NCBI GenBank assembly: GCA_028023455.1 | Contig: JAQFVV010000072.1 | Location: forward strand, 5,634,794 to 5,698,793 | DNA from: Epiperipatus broadwayi | Lineage: Eukaryota; Onychophora; Udeonychophora; Euonychophora; Peripatidae | DNA: 64,000 nt | Reading direction: 5' to 3' | In this document: piece by piece, positions 44,761 to 56,188 of the stretch | Layout: every line of letters begins with the position of its first letter | Position numbering within the stretch: the first letter of the stretch is position 1 | Notes under the pieces: model-generated | Told to the model about the DNA's origin: nothing | Databases searched by the model: none | What the model saw: only the letters and a program-made list of their open reading frames with translations | Made by a program: the position numbers and the translations under genes

Positions 44761-45045
44761 TTTAAAAAATGGTTAAAACTAAAAAAAATCTGACAAAAAT
44801 TATAATTTAATAATAAAACATAAAAATAAAAGATATGCCCTCTAATAAATGAATTCTAAATTCAAGTATCATCTGATCACCTACTATATTTTTAATTAAT
44901 TCTCTAACCTTTTTTACACATGTATTATTTTTATCATAAAATATTTATGAAATATTAATTATTTCAGAAGAATAATTCAGATTTTAACAGAAAAAATAAG
45001 TATGATTTAAATGAAAATATTAACAAATTTTTACTCTACAAATGT

Positions 45046-45125
45046 AATATCTCCATTGGTTCAGTTGATAAGGCTTTTCCCAGGAAATATAAGTATTTGA
45101 GTTTGAGTTTTAAAGAGGAATATTT
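45046..45125 (+). mobile_element. tRNA-like SINE head (tentative)
   Basis: TGGTTCAGTTGATAAGGC resembles a tRNA D-arm with box A and GAGTTTGAGTTTTA a weak box B, followed by a T-run. Could be chance. Confidence 0.35.
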
Positions 45126-45824
45126 TTTTTTCATTGTTAAAAATTCAAAATTGTGAACTTCCTGACAGAAACACAGTCAGGGCAAGGTAATATAAAAGCA
45201 TTTAAAGTAATATATTTTTATATTTAATAAATGAAAATATCTTTAAAATTATCAAAAACAATCTGAAAATCCAAAAAAAAATTTTTTTTACAATCATTTC
45301 TGTTTGATATATAAAATGTGATCAAGTGCCACCATTTTGTGTAAATTAATTTCTGCAATTTAACCTTTGAATAATAGGGTTTATATTTTGATGTCAACTC
45401 TCTCCATCTATTAATAAAATTAAAAACTAAAATATATAATCTTGATAGATCATTTGGAAGTATTTGCAATATAGGTAGTGATATACAGACTTTTCAAATA
45501 CCTTCTCAGGCAAATTGTTAATAGAAAATTTAACTGAAAGTACTATTTTGAGATGAAGTGGATTTTTCCAAGAAAGTTAAGTTACCTAGAAATTTCAACT
45601 TTCTTTGAGACTGAAAACTTCAGCACATCAAAACATATAAGCTGAGCATACATTAAGGGAAAAAGCAATGGTCACTGAGCAATTACAACATCTATAGATT
45701 TTTAAGTTATAAAAAATTTAACAAAGATAAATATACCAATGAGTATTTTTATCAATAAATATTACCTATAGTATATTCACCCTCTATTTTTATCAATTAT
45801 TTCTGAAATGCTTTTCTGGTTTGA
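45126..45824. other. Gene-free stretch
   Basis: A minus-strand frame at 45,224-45,469 has no recognisable domain. Confidence 0.3.
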
Positions 45825-45905
45825 TGGAGTGGTAGAGTAGGGATTCTAAAGCTCAATATTCATGGATTGCAGTTCAAATTTGATACATCCCTTTCTCAAA
45901 CTTCT
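45825..45905 (+). mobile_element. tRNA-like SINE head (tentative)
   Basis: GATGGAGTGGTAGAGTAGGG (box A) and GCAGTTCAAATTTGATAC (box B) in tRNA spacing, with TTCTAAAGCTC where the anticodon arm would lie. Body downstream not matched elsewhere. Confidence 0.5.
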
Positions 45906-46190
45906 TGGAACTTTATCAGGAATATACCATTAATTTTTTATTATTTTGTAATAAATGAATAAAATCCAAATCATTTTTATTTTTAAAGTTGTTCACAAGT
46001 AATTATTTTAGACAGCTTTATGTTGTTTCCAATGGTTAACATTTTGACTGATCAGTGGGCTAGTCAGAAAGTTTTATAAAATGATCAAAAAAATTGTAAA
46101 CTAAAAAAATATATATTTTTATGATCTAATAACAAATTCACAATTTCCTTTATTTTGCTATTAACATATTATATAAATGCAATTTATATA

Positions 46191-46377
46191 CTCTAGTTTG
46201 AAGACTTTTTAACAAAACCTTTTATTGTACATATATGCATGCATAATCTTATGTTTCGACTGTCCGGCAGTTTTCTTCATGGTGGCTCTGAAGAAGACTG
46301 CAGGGCAGTCAAAATATAAGATTATGTATGCATATATGTACAATTAAAGGTTTTGCTAAAAAGTGTTCAAAGTAGAG
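46191..46377. repeat. Hairpin with hammerhead-like boxes
   Basis: Arms CTCTAGTTTGAAGACTTTTT to its near complement. Plus strand near the centre: CTGAAGA (46,285), a 5-bp helix GACTG/CAGTC, AAAA, then CATATATGTA. In the minus-strand copy GAAA is kept but the first box is ATGAAGA, and ACATA/TATGT could form helix III before GTA. No helix I adjoins either copy, so this may be a ribozyme relic or a look-alike. Confidence 0.65.
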
Positions 46378-46437
46378 TGGATGAATTGAATAAATAAATA
46401 ACTTGATCTATTTTTGCTTCTTTTCTTTAGCTATGTA

Positions 46438-47072
46438 ATTCTATAAGTAGTGTTAATTCGCATCACAAAAAAGATTAAATTTTATTTCACAATTTGAATA
46501 ATAACTTGCTGAGTAATGCTTTTGGCTGGGAGGTTATAATCATAGTGCTCAAAGTTATTGGCTAAACTGCTCTTATTAAGAAAAAACACGATATTAATAC
46601 TCGGTGGTCAATATCTAAATTTGTAAATTTATGTATTCTACTTTTATGACAACACCATGCAAGAGACTTTTTTGTATATCACATGGATGTTATTAATGAT
46701 AAACCATGCCTCATTAAATTTTATTTTTTGATCTTTTTTGGCTGTGTTTTTGATTCATGAAATATTAAAACAGTGTGTGCAGAGAACACTGATTGAAAAA
46801 GAAAATGTAAAGAGCCATTGTTTATCACTAATAACATCCACACAGTAAACACGAAAGACTCTTGTATAGCATTGTTATGGAAGTGGAATATGTAAATTTA
46901 CAAATTTACATATTAACCACCGAATATTAATGTTGTGCATTTTCTTAATACCAGTTTAGCCAATGAGTTTGAGCACTATGATTATGATTTCCCAGGCCGA
47001 AAGCATGACTCAGCAGGTTATTGGTCAAATTGTAAATTTTTCACTTTTTCTCGGGAAGCAAATTAATGCTAC
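46438..47072. repeat. Long imperfect hairpin, about 635 bp
   Basis: Outer arms TCTATAAGTAGTGTTAATTC and GCTACTTATA (47,070). Inner blocks such as TTGGCTAAACTG / CAGTTTAGCCAA and TAAATTTGTAAATTTATG / CATATTAACC-side are inverted, with the centre near 46,760. About 230 bp of each arm pairs. No coding content. Confidence 0.75.
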
Positions 47073-47616
47073 TTATAAAATAAATAAATAAATAATCAAA
47101 TGGTTTTATTTCTTGGGAGTTCATAAGAAGTTTGAGTACTGGAAGTGGTAGAGGTTTAAAACTTGTTCCCTATGTCTGCAACAAACCACACAGGGTAAAG
47201 TTTATGATGAAGTTCTAAACTTGAGGTGCAATCATAAATTACATTGTGTATAGCATGCAATCGTACCTTTCTTCAAGTATATAAACATAAAAAATTAGAG
47301 ATTATAATTCTATAAATTTATCTAACTATTTGCTTTTAAATCATTCAAGAAAGGTACCTTTTCTCTCTATTACCACAATGCTCAAAGTTGAGTAATAACA
47401 ATTAAACTTAGACAATTCCTATTTATTACCTTCAAACTATTCGAAAATTATTAATTACAGAACATCCATTATTTTAAATTTTATTAATGGAAGTAGCATG
47501 TTTTAAATAATATAGCATAAAACCAGAATAAATAATTTAGGCAAAACACTCAAAGAATATAATTATTTAAATCAGAACTGCTGCAAGTAGAACAGAATCT
47601 CATAGATTAAACATAA

Positions 47617-47626
<10 letters not shown>
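47073..47626. other. Gene-free AT-rich stretch
   Basis: Nothing recognised. Confidence 0.35.

Positions 47627-47686
<60 letters not shown>
47627..47686. repeat. (TA)n(GA)n microsatellite
   Basis: About 21 TA followed by about 9 GA units, directly abutting the next family B element. Confidence 0.95.
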
Positions 47687-47687
<1 letters not shown>

Positions 47688-47690
47688 AGG

Positions 47691-48357
47691 GATTTGAACT
47701 CAGACTTTTAATCTCCCTACATCTATACACTCCATTTTATACAAACCAATACACATGACTACAGCATGTGAAAAAGATAAATGATCTCTATATATTTCAT
47801 GCTGAACCAGCAGTCATCAGTTGATCCAGATCATCATCATCTCCCACACATATATATCATCAGTGCTTAGTTTATATTAAGATAGCAAACCTTTATACTT
47901 TAATGAATAGGCTTCAATCTTCTCCACTCTCCAACTCTTCAGCCATTTATATCATTGAAAATCTGATGATGGAACACTCTAAGCCCTTGTTGATGCTAAT
48001 ATTGTTAATCATACTTATGTTGACTTTAAGTCACTCTACCCCTCATGTATAGGACCTTAATATGTTCATTCAAATACACAGAAGAAGGATTGCCAGAATA
48101 CTGAGTGAATATATCCATTAAGTTATAAAGATTGCTATCTTAATATAAACTGAGCATTAATTACACATATATGTGGGAGATGATGATCTGAACCAACTGA
48201 TGAGTGCTGGTTCAGCATGAAATACATATGTTGGTGATCATTTATATTTTTCATTTGTTGTAGTCATGTGTATCAGTTGTATAAGATGGAGTGTATAGCT
48301 GTAAGTAGCTTGAAAGTCTGAGTTCAAATCCCTTCTAAATTATATTAAGTTCAGTAT
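47691..48357. repeat. Family B fold-back element
   Basis: GGGATTTGAACTCAGACTTT to its complement AAAGTCTGAGTTCAAATCCC (48,313-48,332), then a tail with AAGTTCAGTATAGACAAT as in the 2.76-kb copy. It begins and ends in TA-repeat, so it landed in a microsatellite and the duplication cannot be scored. Confidence 0.85.
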
Positions 48358-48374
48358 AGACAATTATATATATA

Positions 48375-48710
48375 TATATTCAAAAGATGGCGCTATACCA
48401 AAACCACCGAACAAGTGTAAGATTTGTTTACATAAACGAAAAAAGAGTCAGAAATTAACTACCTCTTTCATTTGCTCACCCCCAGATCAGCTGATTTCAA
48501 GCTGGTTTGCTCTCCTCAGTGGGGATAGAGTATAGAAACTAGATCTAAACACTGACTCCCAAGTGTTTATGCAAAACGTTTCTATCAGATTGCAAGCATG
48601 AATTTTTCAGACCGGTAAAGTCTTCAAACTCAGCCTAGCAAGTCAGATATTTATATGGGTCTGATCTCAGTTCAGAATCACCATATAATCAAAGTCTCTG
48701 CAATATATAT
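48375..48710. repeat. A-like repeat with hammerhead ribozyme
   Basis: Single-orientation unit: GATGGCGCTATACC (48,387), ribozyme at 48,476-48,528, then AACTAGATCTAAACACTGAC, TATATGGGTCTGATCTCAG and AGAATCACCATATAATC. Sister of 14.1 and 29.5 kb. Confidence 0.75.
48476..48528 (-). ncRNA. Type I hammerhead ribozyme, divergent, core intact
   Basis: Minus strand: CTGAGGA (complement 48513-48519; position 7 is free in the consensus), helix II GAGC/GCTT with loop AAACCA, GAAA. Helix III is the self-complementary ATCAGCTGAT, and the cleavage triplet is ATC (complement 48485-48487). Helix I pairs CTATCCCCA with TGGGGGTG over eight contiguous pairs including two G-U. Every helix differs in sequence from the family A ribozymes, yet the fold is kept. 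This is the strongest evidence that the motif is structural rather than a chance string. Confidence 0.82.
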
Positions 48711-48994
48711 CATTGCAATATATATATATATGAAATAGATCTCTGGGAGATGCTGTTTGAAAGTCAGACTTCTTTATTCACTAGATATGCTGAAAACATG
48801 AAAAGAGTGATTGTTATTATATATCATTTTTATAGTCATTTTTCATTAAATTACATGATCATAATGTTGTCAAAAAATTATACTCTTAATCAATCAATTT
48901 AATTATAATTTATCAACTAACTAAGAGTATATATACATTAAGGAGAAAAAAAAATGGAGCATGCATTTTTTACATTATTTTATATTTAGCATAA

Positions 48995-49052
48995 TAAGCA
49001 GCTGGCCCGGGTTTTGTTTCCCGGTCAACGCATTTGACATATGAAAAAAAAA
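48995..49052 (+). mobile_element. tRNA-derived SINE, 5' truncated
   Basis: AAGCAGCTGGCCCGGGTTTT and GTTTCCCGGTCAACGC, then GCATTTGACATATGAAAAAA. Only the T-arm and tail remain. Confidence 0.65.
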
Positions 49053-49418
49053 GTTCTTAAACTTGTTTACAATGAAATAAATAAAACAAAATCTTAATAG
49101 TTTCTATAAATATATATGTGTGTGTAATTGAAATGGAAGTAACTGTATCCCTCATTGAGTTAAGTAATATCAATAAACTACCAAAAGATAGAATGATATC
49201 ACCATCTTTTACTTAATTAATTACATTTTGAATTACAAGTGTCAAATTAACTCAACCCACATCTTTGACACCATCCACTTTAGATAAATATAGTAATGAC
49301 TATTATTAATCATTTACTAAACTAGAGATTATCTCTAACACAGATATAAACTTTAAAACTCAATTAAAGATTAAACACACAAACGTATGGAGTTATTCAC
49401 ATTTCTTTTTCCCACGTG
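49053..49418. other. Gene-free stretch
   Basis: Nothing recognised. Confidence 0.35.
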
Positions 49419-49792
49419 TAATATCTTTATAAGTATAGAAGATTTGACCTCAGATTTTCAAGCACCCTTCAACTATTCACACTATCTCATACAACTGATA
49501 CATCTGTCCACATACATGTAAAAAAGACAAATAATCACCATGAGCTCTGATTATATATGTGTGTGTGGGAGATGATAATCTGGACCAACTGATGAGTGCT
49601 GATTTAGCATGAAATATGTATATTGGTGACTGTTTATCTTTTTTACATGTGTGTGGTCATGTCTATCAGTTGTATGAGATAGTGTGAATAGTTGAAGGGT
49701 GCTTGAAAATCTGAGTTCAAATCGCCTATACTTACAATTAAGTTCCAGGTTTATGAAGAGTGCATGGTTTTCAAATATTTAATATCTTTATA
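49419..49792. repeat. Family B fold-back element with 13-bp TSD
   Basis: Perfect 13-bp duplication TAATATCTTTATA at 49419-49431 and 49780-49792. The arms are unequal: left 49,432-49,540, right 49,541-49,779 with the CCTGGTTTTC-like terminus (here CATGGTTTTCAAATATT). Confidence 0.88.
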
Positions 49793-50471
49793 TTAAATTC
49801 TGTCAATTATTCAAATATGCATACAGAATCACAATTCAAATATTCAGAGAATTGATAATGAATTCCAGGTTTAACAACCTCTAAATATCATATAAAAATC
49901 CATTTTAATACAGGTAATAATAAGTAATCATAACTTTATGTAATTGAAATGGAAGAACCTATATCTCCCACTGAATTATGTAATGTCAATAAATTATGAA
50001 ACATATGTACACACAAAAACACAATAGAGTTTTATATCCGCTGTTTCAAAGCCAAATTATTCACTTACCCAAAGTTTAAAAAAATATTCAGTATACATAA
50101 TTAAATGTGTTTTAACAAATGTCTCAGATATATACAGTTGAGTGTATATGGTTAGTATATATATATATAGTAATTTCATTTACGAAATTCAGTTACTGAT
50201 TTAGTATTTTCGCATTATAATATATAAATTGTAATACTGTATTTTTATATGAGTTCATTTCTGCTATTACTAAAACATTGAAATTTATTGATTTTTTAGA
50301 TAAAAGTTAGCATGATATAACTAAAGATGTATTTAATGTACGTACAAGTTAAATAAACTCTGAAAATGACCTATATATAAAAGAGGTCAACGTGAAATAT
50401 TGGAAATTAATACATAAAAGTTTTTTAAAAATTCAATAAGTTCACTACTTTAATAACAGAAGCAAAATCTA
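49793..50471. other. Gene-free AT-rich stretch
   Basis: Nothing recognised. Confidence 0.35.
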
Positions 50472-51155
50472 TATATACAGAACACTACATCTCATGATCA
50501 TTATTTCTTATTCTTGCTCAAGTTGTTAAAAACAGAGGCAAATCTCTCCATATAGTAGTGCCATTCAGTGCAAATCAGAGTAATCAATAGATGCAAGAAG
50601 ATTTGTGCATAAAATTCCTATCGAGTATCTACTCATCCAATATCTCCAGACTAGTTTCTAGTTTGTAGCTTTCATCAATGAAAAGTCTTTGATCTGAGAG
50701 CACTGCAACTAGATTTTGGCATCTAATGCAACCCTCTAGAAGCCACATTTTATCTTTTTAGTTAACTATAAAGCTATGAGTCTAAGTTTGAAAACAATGT
50801 TTTCAATCTAAGCTCACTCTTTTGTATGGTCATATAGATCTGAACTCAGTATCTAAACATTTTGGGGTCTTTGGTTCTTTGATAATCATAAACATCATTA
50901 TCCTATTGGGCAGGATTGGTATTAAACTACTAAACATCACATGAACACCATTTTTTATGCTTTCTGAAGCTGTTAAAAACAGAGGCAAAACATCTCCATA
51001 CAATAGTGCTAGAAACTGACCTGCAGACATTGGATGAGTCGTCACTAGATAGGAATTTTATGCACAAACCTTTTTGCATCCATTGATTACTCTGGCTTGC
51101 ACCGAGTGGCACTACTGTATGGAGAGTTTTGCCTCTGTATTTATATACAGAACAC
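50472..51155. repeat. Family A fold-back element with 14-bp TSD
   Basis: Perfect 14-bp duplication TATATACAGAACAC at 50472-50485 and 51142-51155. The left arm contains terminus, ribozyme and outer body to about 50,940. A second terminus follows near 50,985 (GAGGCAAAACATCTCC) and then a short inverse arm that starts inside the ribozyme region (GCTAGAAACTGACCTGCAG, 51,008) and ends GGAGAGTTTTGCCTC. Frames here encode repeat consensus only. Confidence 0.88.
50632..50695 (-). ncRNA. Degenerate hammerhead ribozyme (family A)
   Basis: Minus strand: TTGATGA (complement 50672-50678; C3 to T), helix II AAGC/ACTA weak, GAAA and GTC kept (complement 50649-50651). C3 is invariant, so activity is expected to be lost or very low. 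Confidence 0.65.
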
Positions 51156-51211
51156 AATACCATGGAAATAAAAGCAGACTCATGATTTGCAACAAGTATA
51201 AGAGAATAAGA

Positions 51212-51346
51212 AGTCTACTGAATAATTTTTTTTCTTTCATATGTCAAAGCATCAGCCGGGAAGCGAACCCACAAATCCAGGACAACTGCTTGTAAGCAGC
51301 TGTGCTAATCACTCGGCCACCAACGCTTGACTAGTCTACTGAATAA
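51212..51346 (-). mobile_element. tRNA-derived SINE with 14-bp TSD
   Basis: Perfect duplication AGTCTACTGAATAA at 51212-51225 and 51333-51346. Minus strand: GGTGGCCGAGTGATTAGC (box A), CAGCTGCTTACAAGCAG, GGGTTCGCTTCCCGGC (box B), GATGCTTTGACATATG and an A-run. Best preserved copy after 10.54 kb. Confidence 0.88.
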
Positions 51347-51894
51347 ATTGATATATATATTTGCATTTTTAAAAATGATTTTTTTATCCTCTGTTAATTA
51401 GATTCACACAATTTTAATTTTAGTAGTTGCGTACAATAAAAACACACACACGCACCCACACACATATATAATTAGCTTCATGGCATATAGTTCCTGGCAT
51501 ATTATTTATAAGTTATATTGCATATATGTAAATGTGTTACTCAAGAGTTTGAATTTTTTTTGCGGAATTAATTAAAATCATGCATTTCTAATTTGAATAC
51601 ATTTTAATGAACTTATGGATGTGAATATCGATGTTTCATGAGATTTTTCATGTATTTATTATTTGAAGTTCCGATATGATATAATCAAGCAAACAAACAA
51701 TTAAAAACTTGATCAGCAAACTGAAAACACATCATCTAGAAAATAACTACCAGTCAAATTTTTAATTCATATTTTGTTTGATTAAATGATAATTGAACCA
51801 TAAATTAAAAATGCACAAGAAATCTTATTAAAACTTTCAAATATATGTATATGTGTATAATTTAATGTATTTAAAATTTAAACAAATAACATTA

Positions 51895-52105
51895 TCTCTG
51901 AAAGCTATAATCTGGACCAACTGACGAGTGCTGATTTAGCATGAAATACTAATATTGGTGATTATTTATCTTTTAGACATATATGTGGTCAAGTGTATCG
52001 GTAGTATAAGATAGCGTGGAGAGTTGAGGGTCATGTGAAAGTTGGAGTTCAAAATACCCTATATATTACATTGTTTGTACAGGTATATATATATCCTGTA
52101 TGTTT
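51895..52105. repeat. Family B right arm only
   Basis: CTGGACCAACTGACGAGTGC, GATTATTTATCTTTTAGAC, GGAGTTCAAAATACCC. No inverted partner; truncated at the left. Confidence 0.75.
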
Positions 52106-52141
52106 GATATTAAATAAACATTTTAATAAATGATCCATAAA

Positions 52142-52316
52142 TGTAATAAGTACGCTTATACGCAACTATAGAAAAACTTGTTATTTCTATAAATTAAATA
52201 CGACTTAAGCTTTCGAGATATGGGAACGTCATAAGTTCTCAAAAGCGCTAAGCTGGATTTAATTTATAGAAATAACAAGCTTTTCTATAATTGCATATAA
52301 GCGCACTTATTACATT
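52142..52316. repeat. Family E hairpin
   Basis: Arms AATGTAATAAGTACGCTTAT to its near complement (52,316), with CTATAAATTAAAT inside. The centre GTTCTCAAAAGCGCTAAGC is shared with the 24.5-kb hairpin and is similar to the tail of the Penelope-like remnant. Confidence 0.75.
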
Positions 52317-52744
52317 CTGTATAGAAGAAATATAAACAGTTAACATCATTAATAAGAATTAAACATCTGGCCTTTTGTAAAATGATACGAAAACAAAAAT
52401 AATGATATAAGAAAATAGATACTCAGTTATTAGCATTGTATTAATTAGTATTTATATATGCATGCTTAAAATATTCTATTTTTTGTTCTTGTTTTGATTA
52501 TTTTTTGATGTCTTCATGTGTATAATGAATTGTAATTAAATTTATTTGAATCATAAATATGTGTATTCTGTGTGTGTCACAGAGAAAATATGGCTAATGA
52601 TTGGTTCTCTCTCTACAGAGTCTGTAGCACCCTCTGTGAATCAATACAGGTGTTAATAAAGACATAAATTGATTACTCACCACAAAATTTTAGGTTTCAA
52701 TGGTACTTTATTCGTCCTTTGATAAAAAAAACCATTGGTTATAC
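52317..52744. other. Gene-free stretch
   Basis: Nothing recognised. Confidence 0.35.
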
Positions 52745-52840
52745 TTATTTATTTATTTTATTAGATCATTAATTAAATCATAGGCACTGGATACAACAAA
52801 TCAATAAAAAAAAACAAATATTATTATTGAGGTGAGTGTG

Positions 52841-55800
52841 TCATGCTATAGCTTTGAAGACTGAGAGAGTCTGAACAGGCTTCTGTATATATCTTGTATT
52901 CAGAAACTTTCTATCCCTTTCTCTTATTATTTCTAGTTTATTTCTAAAAGCAATTAATGGTCTTCTTGAACTGTTTTCATAGACACATATGCAGCTTGTG
53001 CACCATATAGCATAGAGAACAAATATATTAGCACATGCATTCGAAAAAAAGACTTTGCCGATTTCCTTAAACATATAATCAATATTTATATTTTTATTCT
53101 TAAATATAATTGATATTTCCACCCTGATCTTGTCAAATCTGGGTCATGAAAAATAAATGTGAGATTGGGTAAAGACCACAGCAATCATCTATTGATTGAA
53201 TCTCTTTTATATTTGTAAAAAAAATTGATAAGCAATGCTTCTAAGTTGATCTTAATCAGAAAATCAAAAAATTTAGGTGCAAGTGACCAATATCTAAATT
53301 TGTGAAATATTTGTTTATTTGTAAATTCAAGTATAGCCTTTTCATGAATTTTTTTGGCTGGGGATAGTAAGAAATATTCTTCCCAATATTAATATTTATC
53401 CTTTGGGGAAGTATAGACTAGATTTTGTATTTTAAGGATTAAGTCTCTAATAGCCTTTAAATATTCTGTAAGTGGAAGTGGTCTATCTGTAGGTGTGATT
53501 TTAAACGTTATTTCCAGATAAGAAAATATCTTAGTACATCTTGAAATGATATTAAGTGATTTTTGTATGTCAAGTACTTTTATTGAATATAGACCCAGGT
53601 CATTGCTTACCAATGGACACTGGAGCTTTCTGATTGAGATTGATAAAATCCTTCTACCCCAGAGAAGTTTTCTCAGTAGTGTATGACTATGGTTAATAAA
53701 TTTCTTTGTAAATTTTATTGGTGGATAGTATATCATTCTAGTCACAATTAGCATGTTGTACATTGGTGTATGGAGAGAGATAAGCTTTTGTTAGGGAGTT
53801 AATTATATATTCTATTTTATTGTTAGTTGATTTTGAATACTTGTTCTCATTTGCGTAAGATTTAACTAAAAAGGAAAATCTAAAAAGAGGCTGGATTTTC
53901 CTTTAAAATGTTCTATAATATTGTGTCCTGTGTAAATCTGCCATGCACTTGCTTTTTCCATAATAAACATGAGTTTGAATTTATTAGTGTATTGTTTTAG
54001 TAATTCTATTACAAATGGAATTTGTTTTCAATTGATAAGAAAATTGCAATATTATCCATGTAAACAACACACTTAATACTGGTCTTTAAGTCTGGGATAC
54101 ATATGCCTGTCATTTATTTTTTGATGGCTGCTAGTAAAAGGTTTATGTATACTGAGAATAGAAGTGTGCTCAATGGAGAACATTGAGGCATAAAACAATT
54201 TGGGGATAATAGATGATATTCATCCATTTATAGTTACATGTATCTCCCTATTCTAAAGCAAGTTTTTCAAGACATAAAGGTAAGCTTTAGGTATATTCGT
54301 GTCAGTTAGAGTGTTAATCAGAATGTCAATAGGAACTGTATCAAATACCGATTTAATAGCCAGCTGAATCACAACAGGACCATAATTTTATTTACCTCTA
54401 ACCATGTCAATAACAGTTCTAAATATACATGCAGCTTGATTAATGGATGAGCCCTTTTTTGCAAATCGGCATTTAGCAGCATAGGTAAAATGTATGGCTC
54501 CATTCTATTTTTTAGAATAGCCTCCAATACCTTAATCCCCAATGGACTAATTGAAATTGGTCTTAGTTTTTCAATGGTTTATATCTTTTCTTTTTTAAAA
54601 AAAAAGTACTAGTGACATAGGTTATAAATTTTATATTGTGTATATTATATTTCTTTTAATAGGAAATTTGCTAGATTTGCTAGATAATTGGGGGTAAAAA
54701 AATTTAGATGTTGATATACAAAGTGAGGTATCCCATGAAGGCTGGGATTGCAAGATTCAGCTATGGACTCCAGTTTCCTTGTAAATTTATTAGGGAAGAA
54801 TTTATTAACCAAAAAGCTTTTTTTCAGGGTTATAAGAGTTGCCATATTGCAACCTATCCTCATAATACATAGGCAAGTTCCAGCATATAAATCCCCCTAA
54901 CCATTCTTGTTTGCATTTGAATGGCTGTTGGCACTCTGATTGAAGGAGGGTGGCCCAAGGCCTATCTGATATAGTTTCTACACCATGTATGAGTTTGCCC
55001 AATAGATATTCTTCTCTTCTTTATTGCTAGATATTCTTTGAGTGTTGATTCTGTCCCATTATATAAATTTTTAAGGTTTTTTATTTTTTGTTGTTCATTT
55101 TCTAAGAGTGGAGACTGAATTATACTTTTGTAGATTTGTTCGTTAGTGCCAATAAGCCTATTGATGATGGTGTGGCTCTGGTAATATGGTGAATCATGTT
55201 TGATTAATATGCTTACATATGCTATCCAGACAAATCCAGATCAATTTTAGTGACAACAGCATGGTCTAAAAAAGAAGCATTTATAATTTCTAAATTAATA
55301 AGATGATGAATTGATGGAGAATTAAACTGAGATTAATTAGTAAAGAATGCTTTCCATTATTAAAGGAAATGATACCATTTGGCAAAAATCCTTTCTCACT
55401 CATCAGTGAGAAGGAAAGAAGATATAAAAACTTTTTTATGAATTTCTCATATGACAAATTGAAATCACCCATAAGTATGCATGGGTCGGGGAAGGAACCA
55501 AGCATGGAATGGTAAGGATCTGTCTGTTCATTATTGTAGATCCAGTAGGAATATATACAAAAACTACATTTAGCACCATTGCTTTATATGGCAATGAAAT
55601 AATAGTAAAGTGTTCAACAATATATTGAATTTCAAAAGAGCTAAAAGGGCTAAGTTTATCTATAATAATCCTGTACCTACAGAAGGGGAGTTAGAAGATT
55701 TAGAGAAAGCTGCAAAACCTATATGTGAATCATTATATATTTTGGTTTCAAGTAGACCTGTTAGATGTGGATAGACAATATCATACCATTGTTTCAGTTG

Positions 55801-55860
55801 ATAAATTCTATTAGTTAAGTTAAAACCCCTAATGTTTTAAGAATGCAATTTTTAACTTCA
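52841..55860 (-). pseudogene. LINE ORF2: AP-like endonuclease and reverse transcriptase, broken
   Basis: From 55,850 down: GFNLTNRIYQLKQWYDI and GLLETKIYNDSHIGFAAFSK (endonuclease N-terminus with the catalytic Glu in ETK). Next VFVYIPTGSTI and CILMGDFNL (endonuclease GDFN, about 55,460). A diverged RT N-terminal region covers 55,000-54,300. RT motif B follows as PQCSPLSTLLFSVYINLLL (about 54,130-54,185). The active site VVYMDNIAIFLS has YMDN at 54,051-54,062 in place of YADD. A C-terminal domain ends at 52,841. Loss of the second catalytic Asp, besides frameshifts, shows the copy is dead. Confidence 0.82.
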
Positions 55861-56188
55861 TTAAGGTCTGTTATCAAACCCACTACCTTATAAACCCAAA
55901 ACACAAAAATTACAACTGACTAGAGATAAACAGTACTAGAATGAACACAAAAACTAATTATGTTCTCAGTAACAAGTGCATTACCTTTATCTTCTAATTA
56001 TCAAATGTTTTTTATTGACTTAGATTCTTAGTTAAGTTATTAGTTGTTATAAGGGGAGAATCTATGGTTTCATTTAGTCTATTTGAGCATGACCCACTTA
56101 CCTCCTTTACAAAATTGTCTTCATCAACAGGAATTGTACTCAGTGTCTTCATTGCTGATATTGGTTTTACTTTTTTTTGCAAAGTCTG

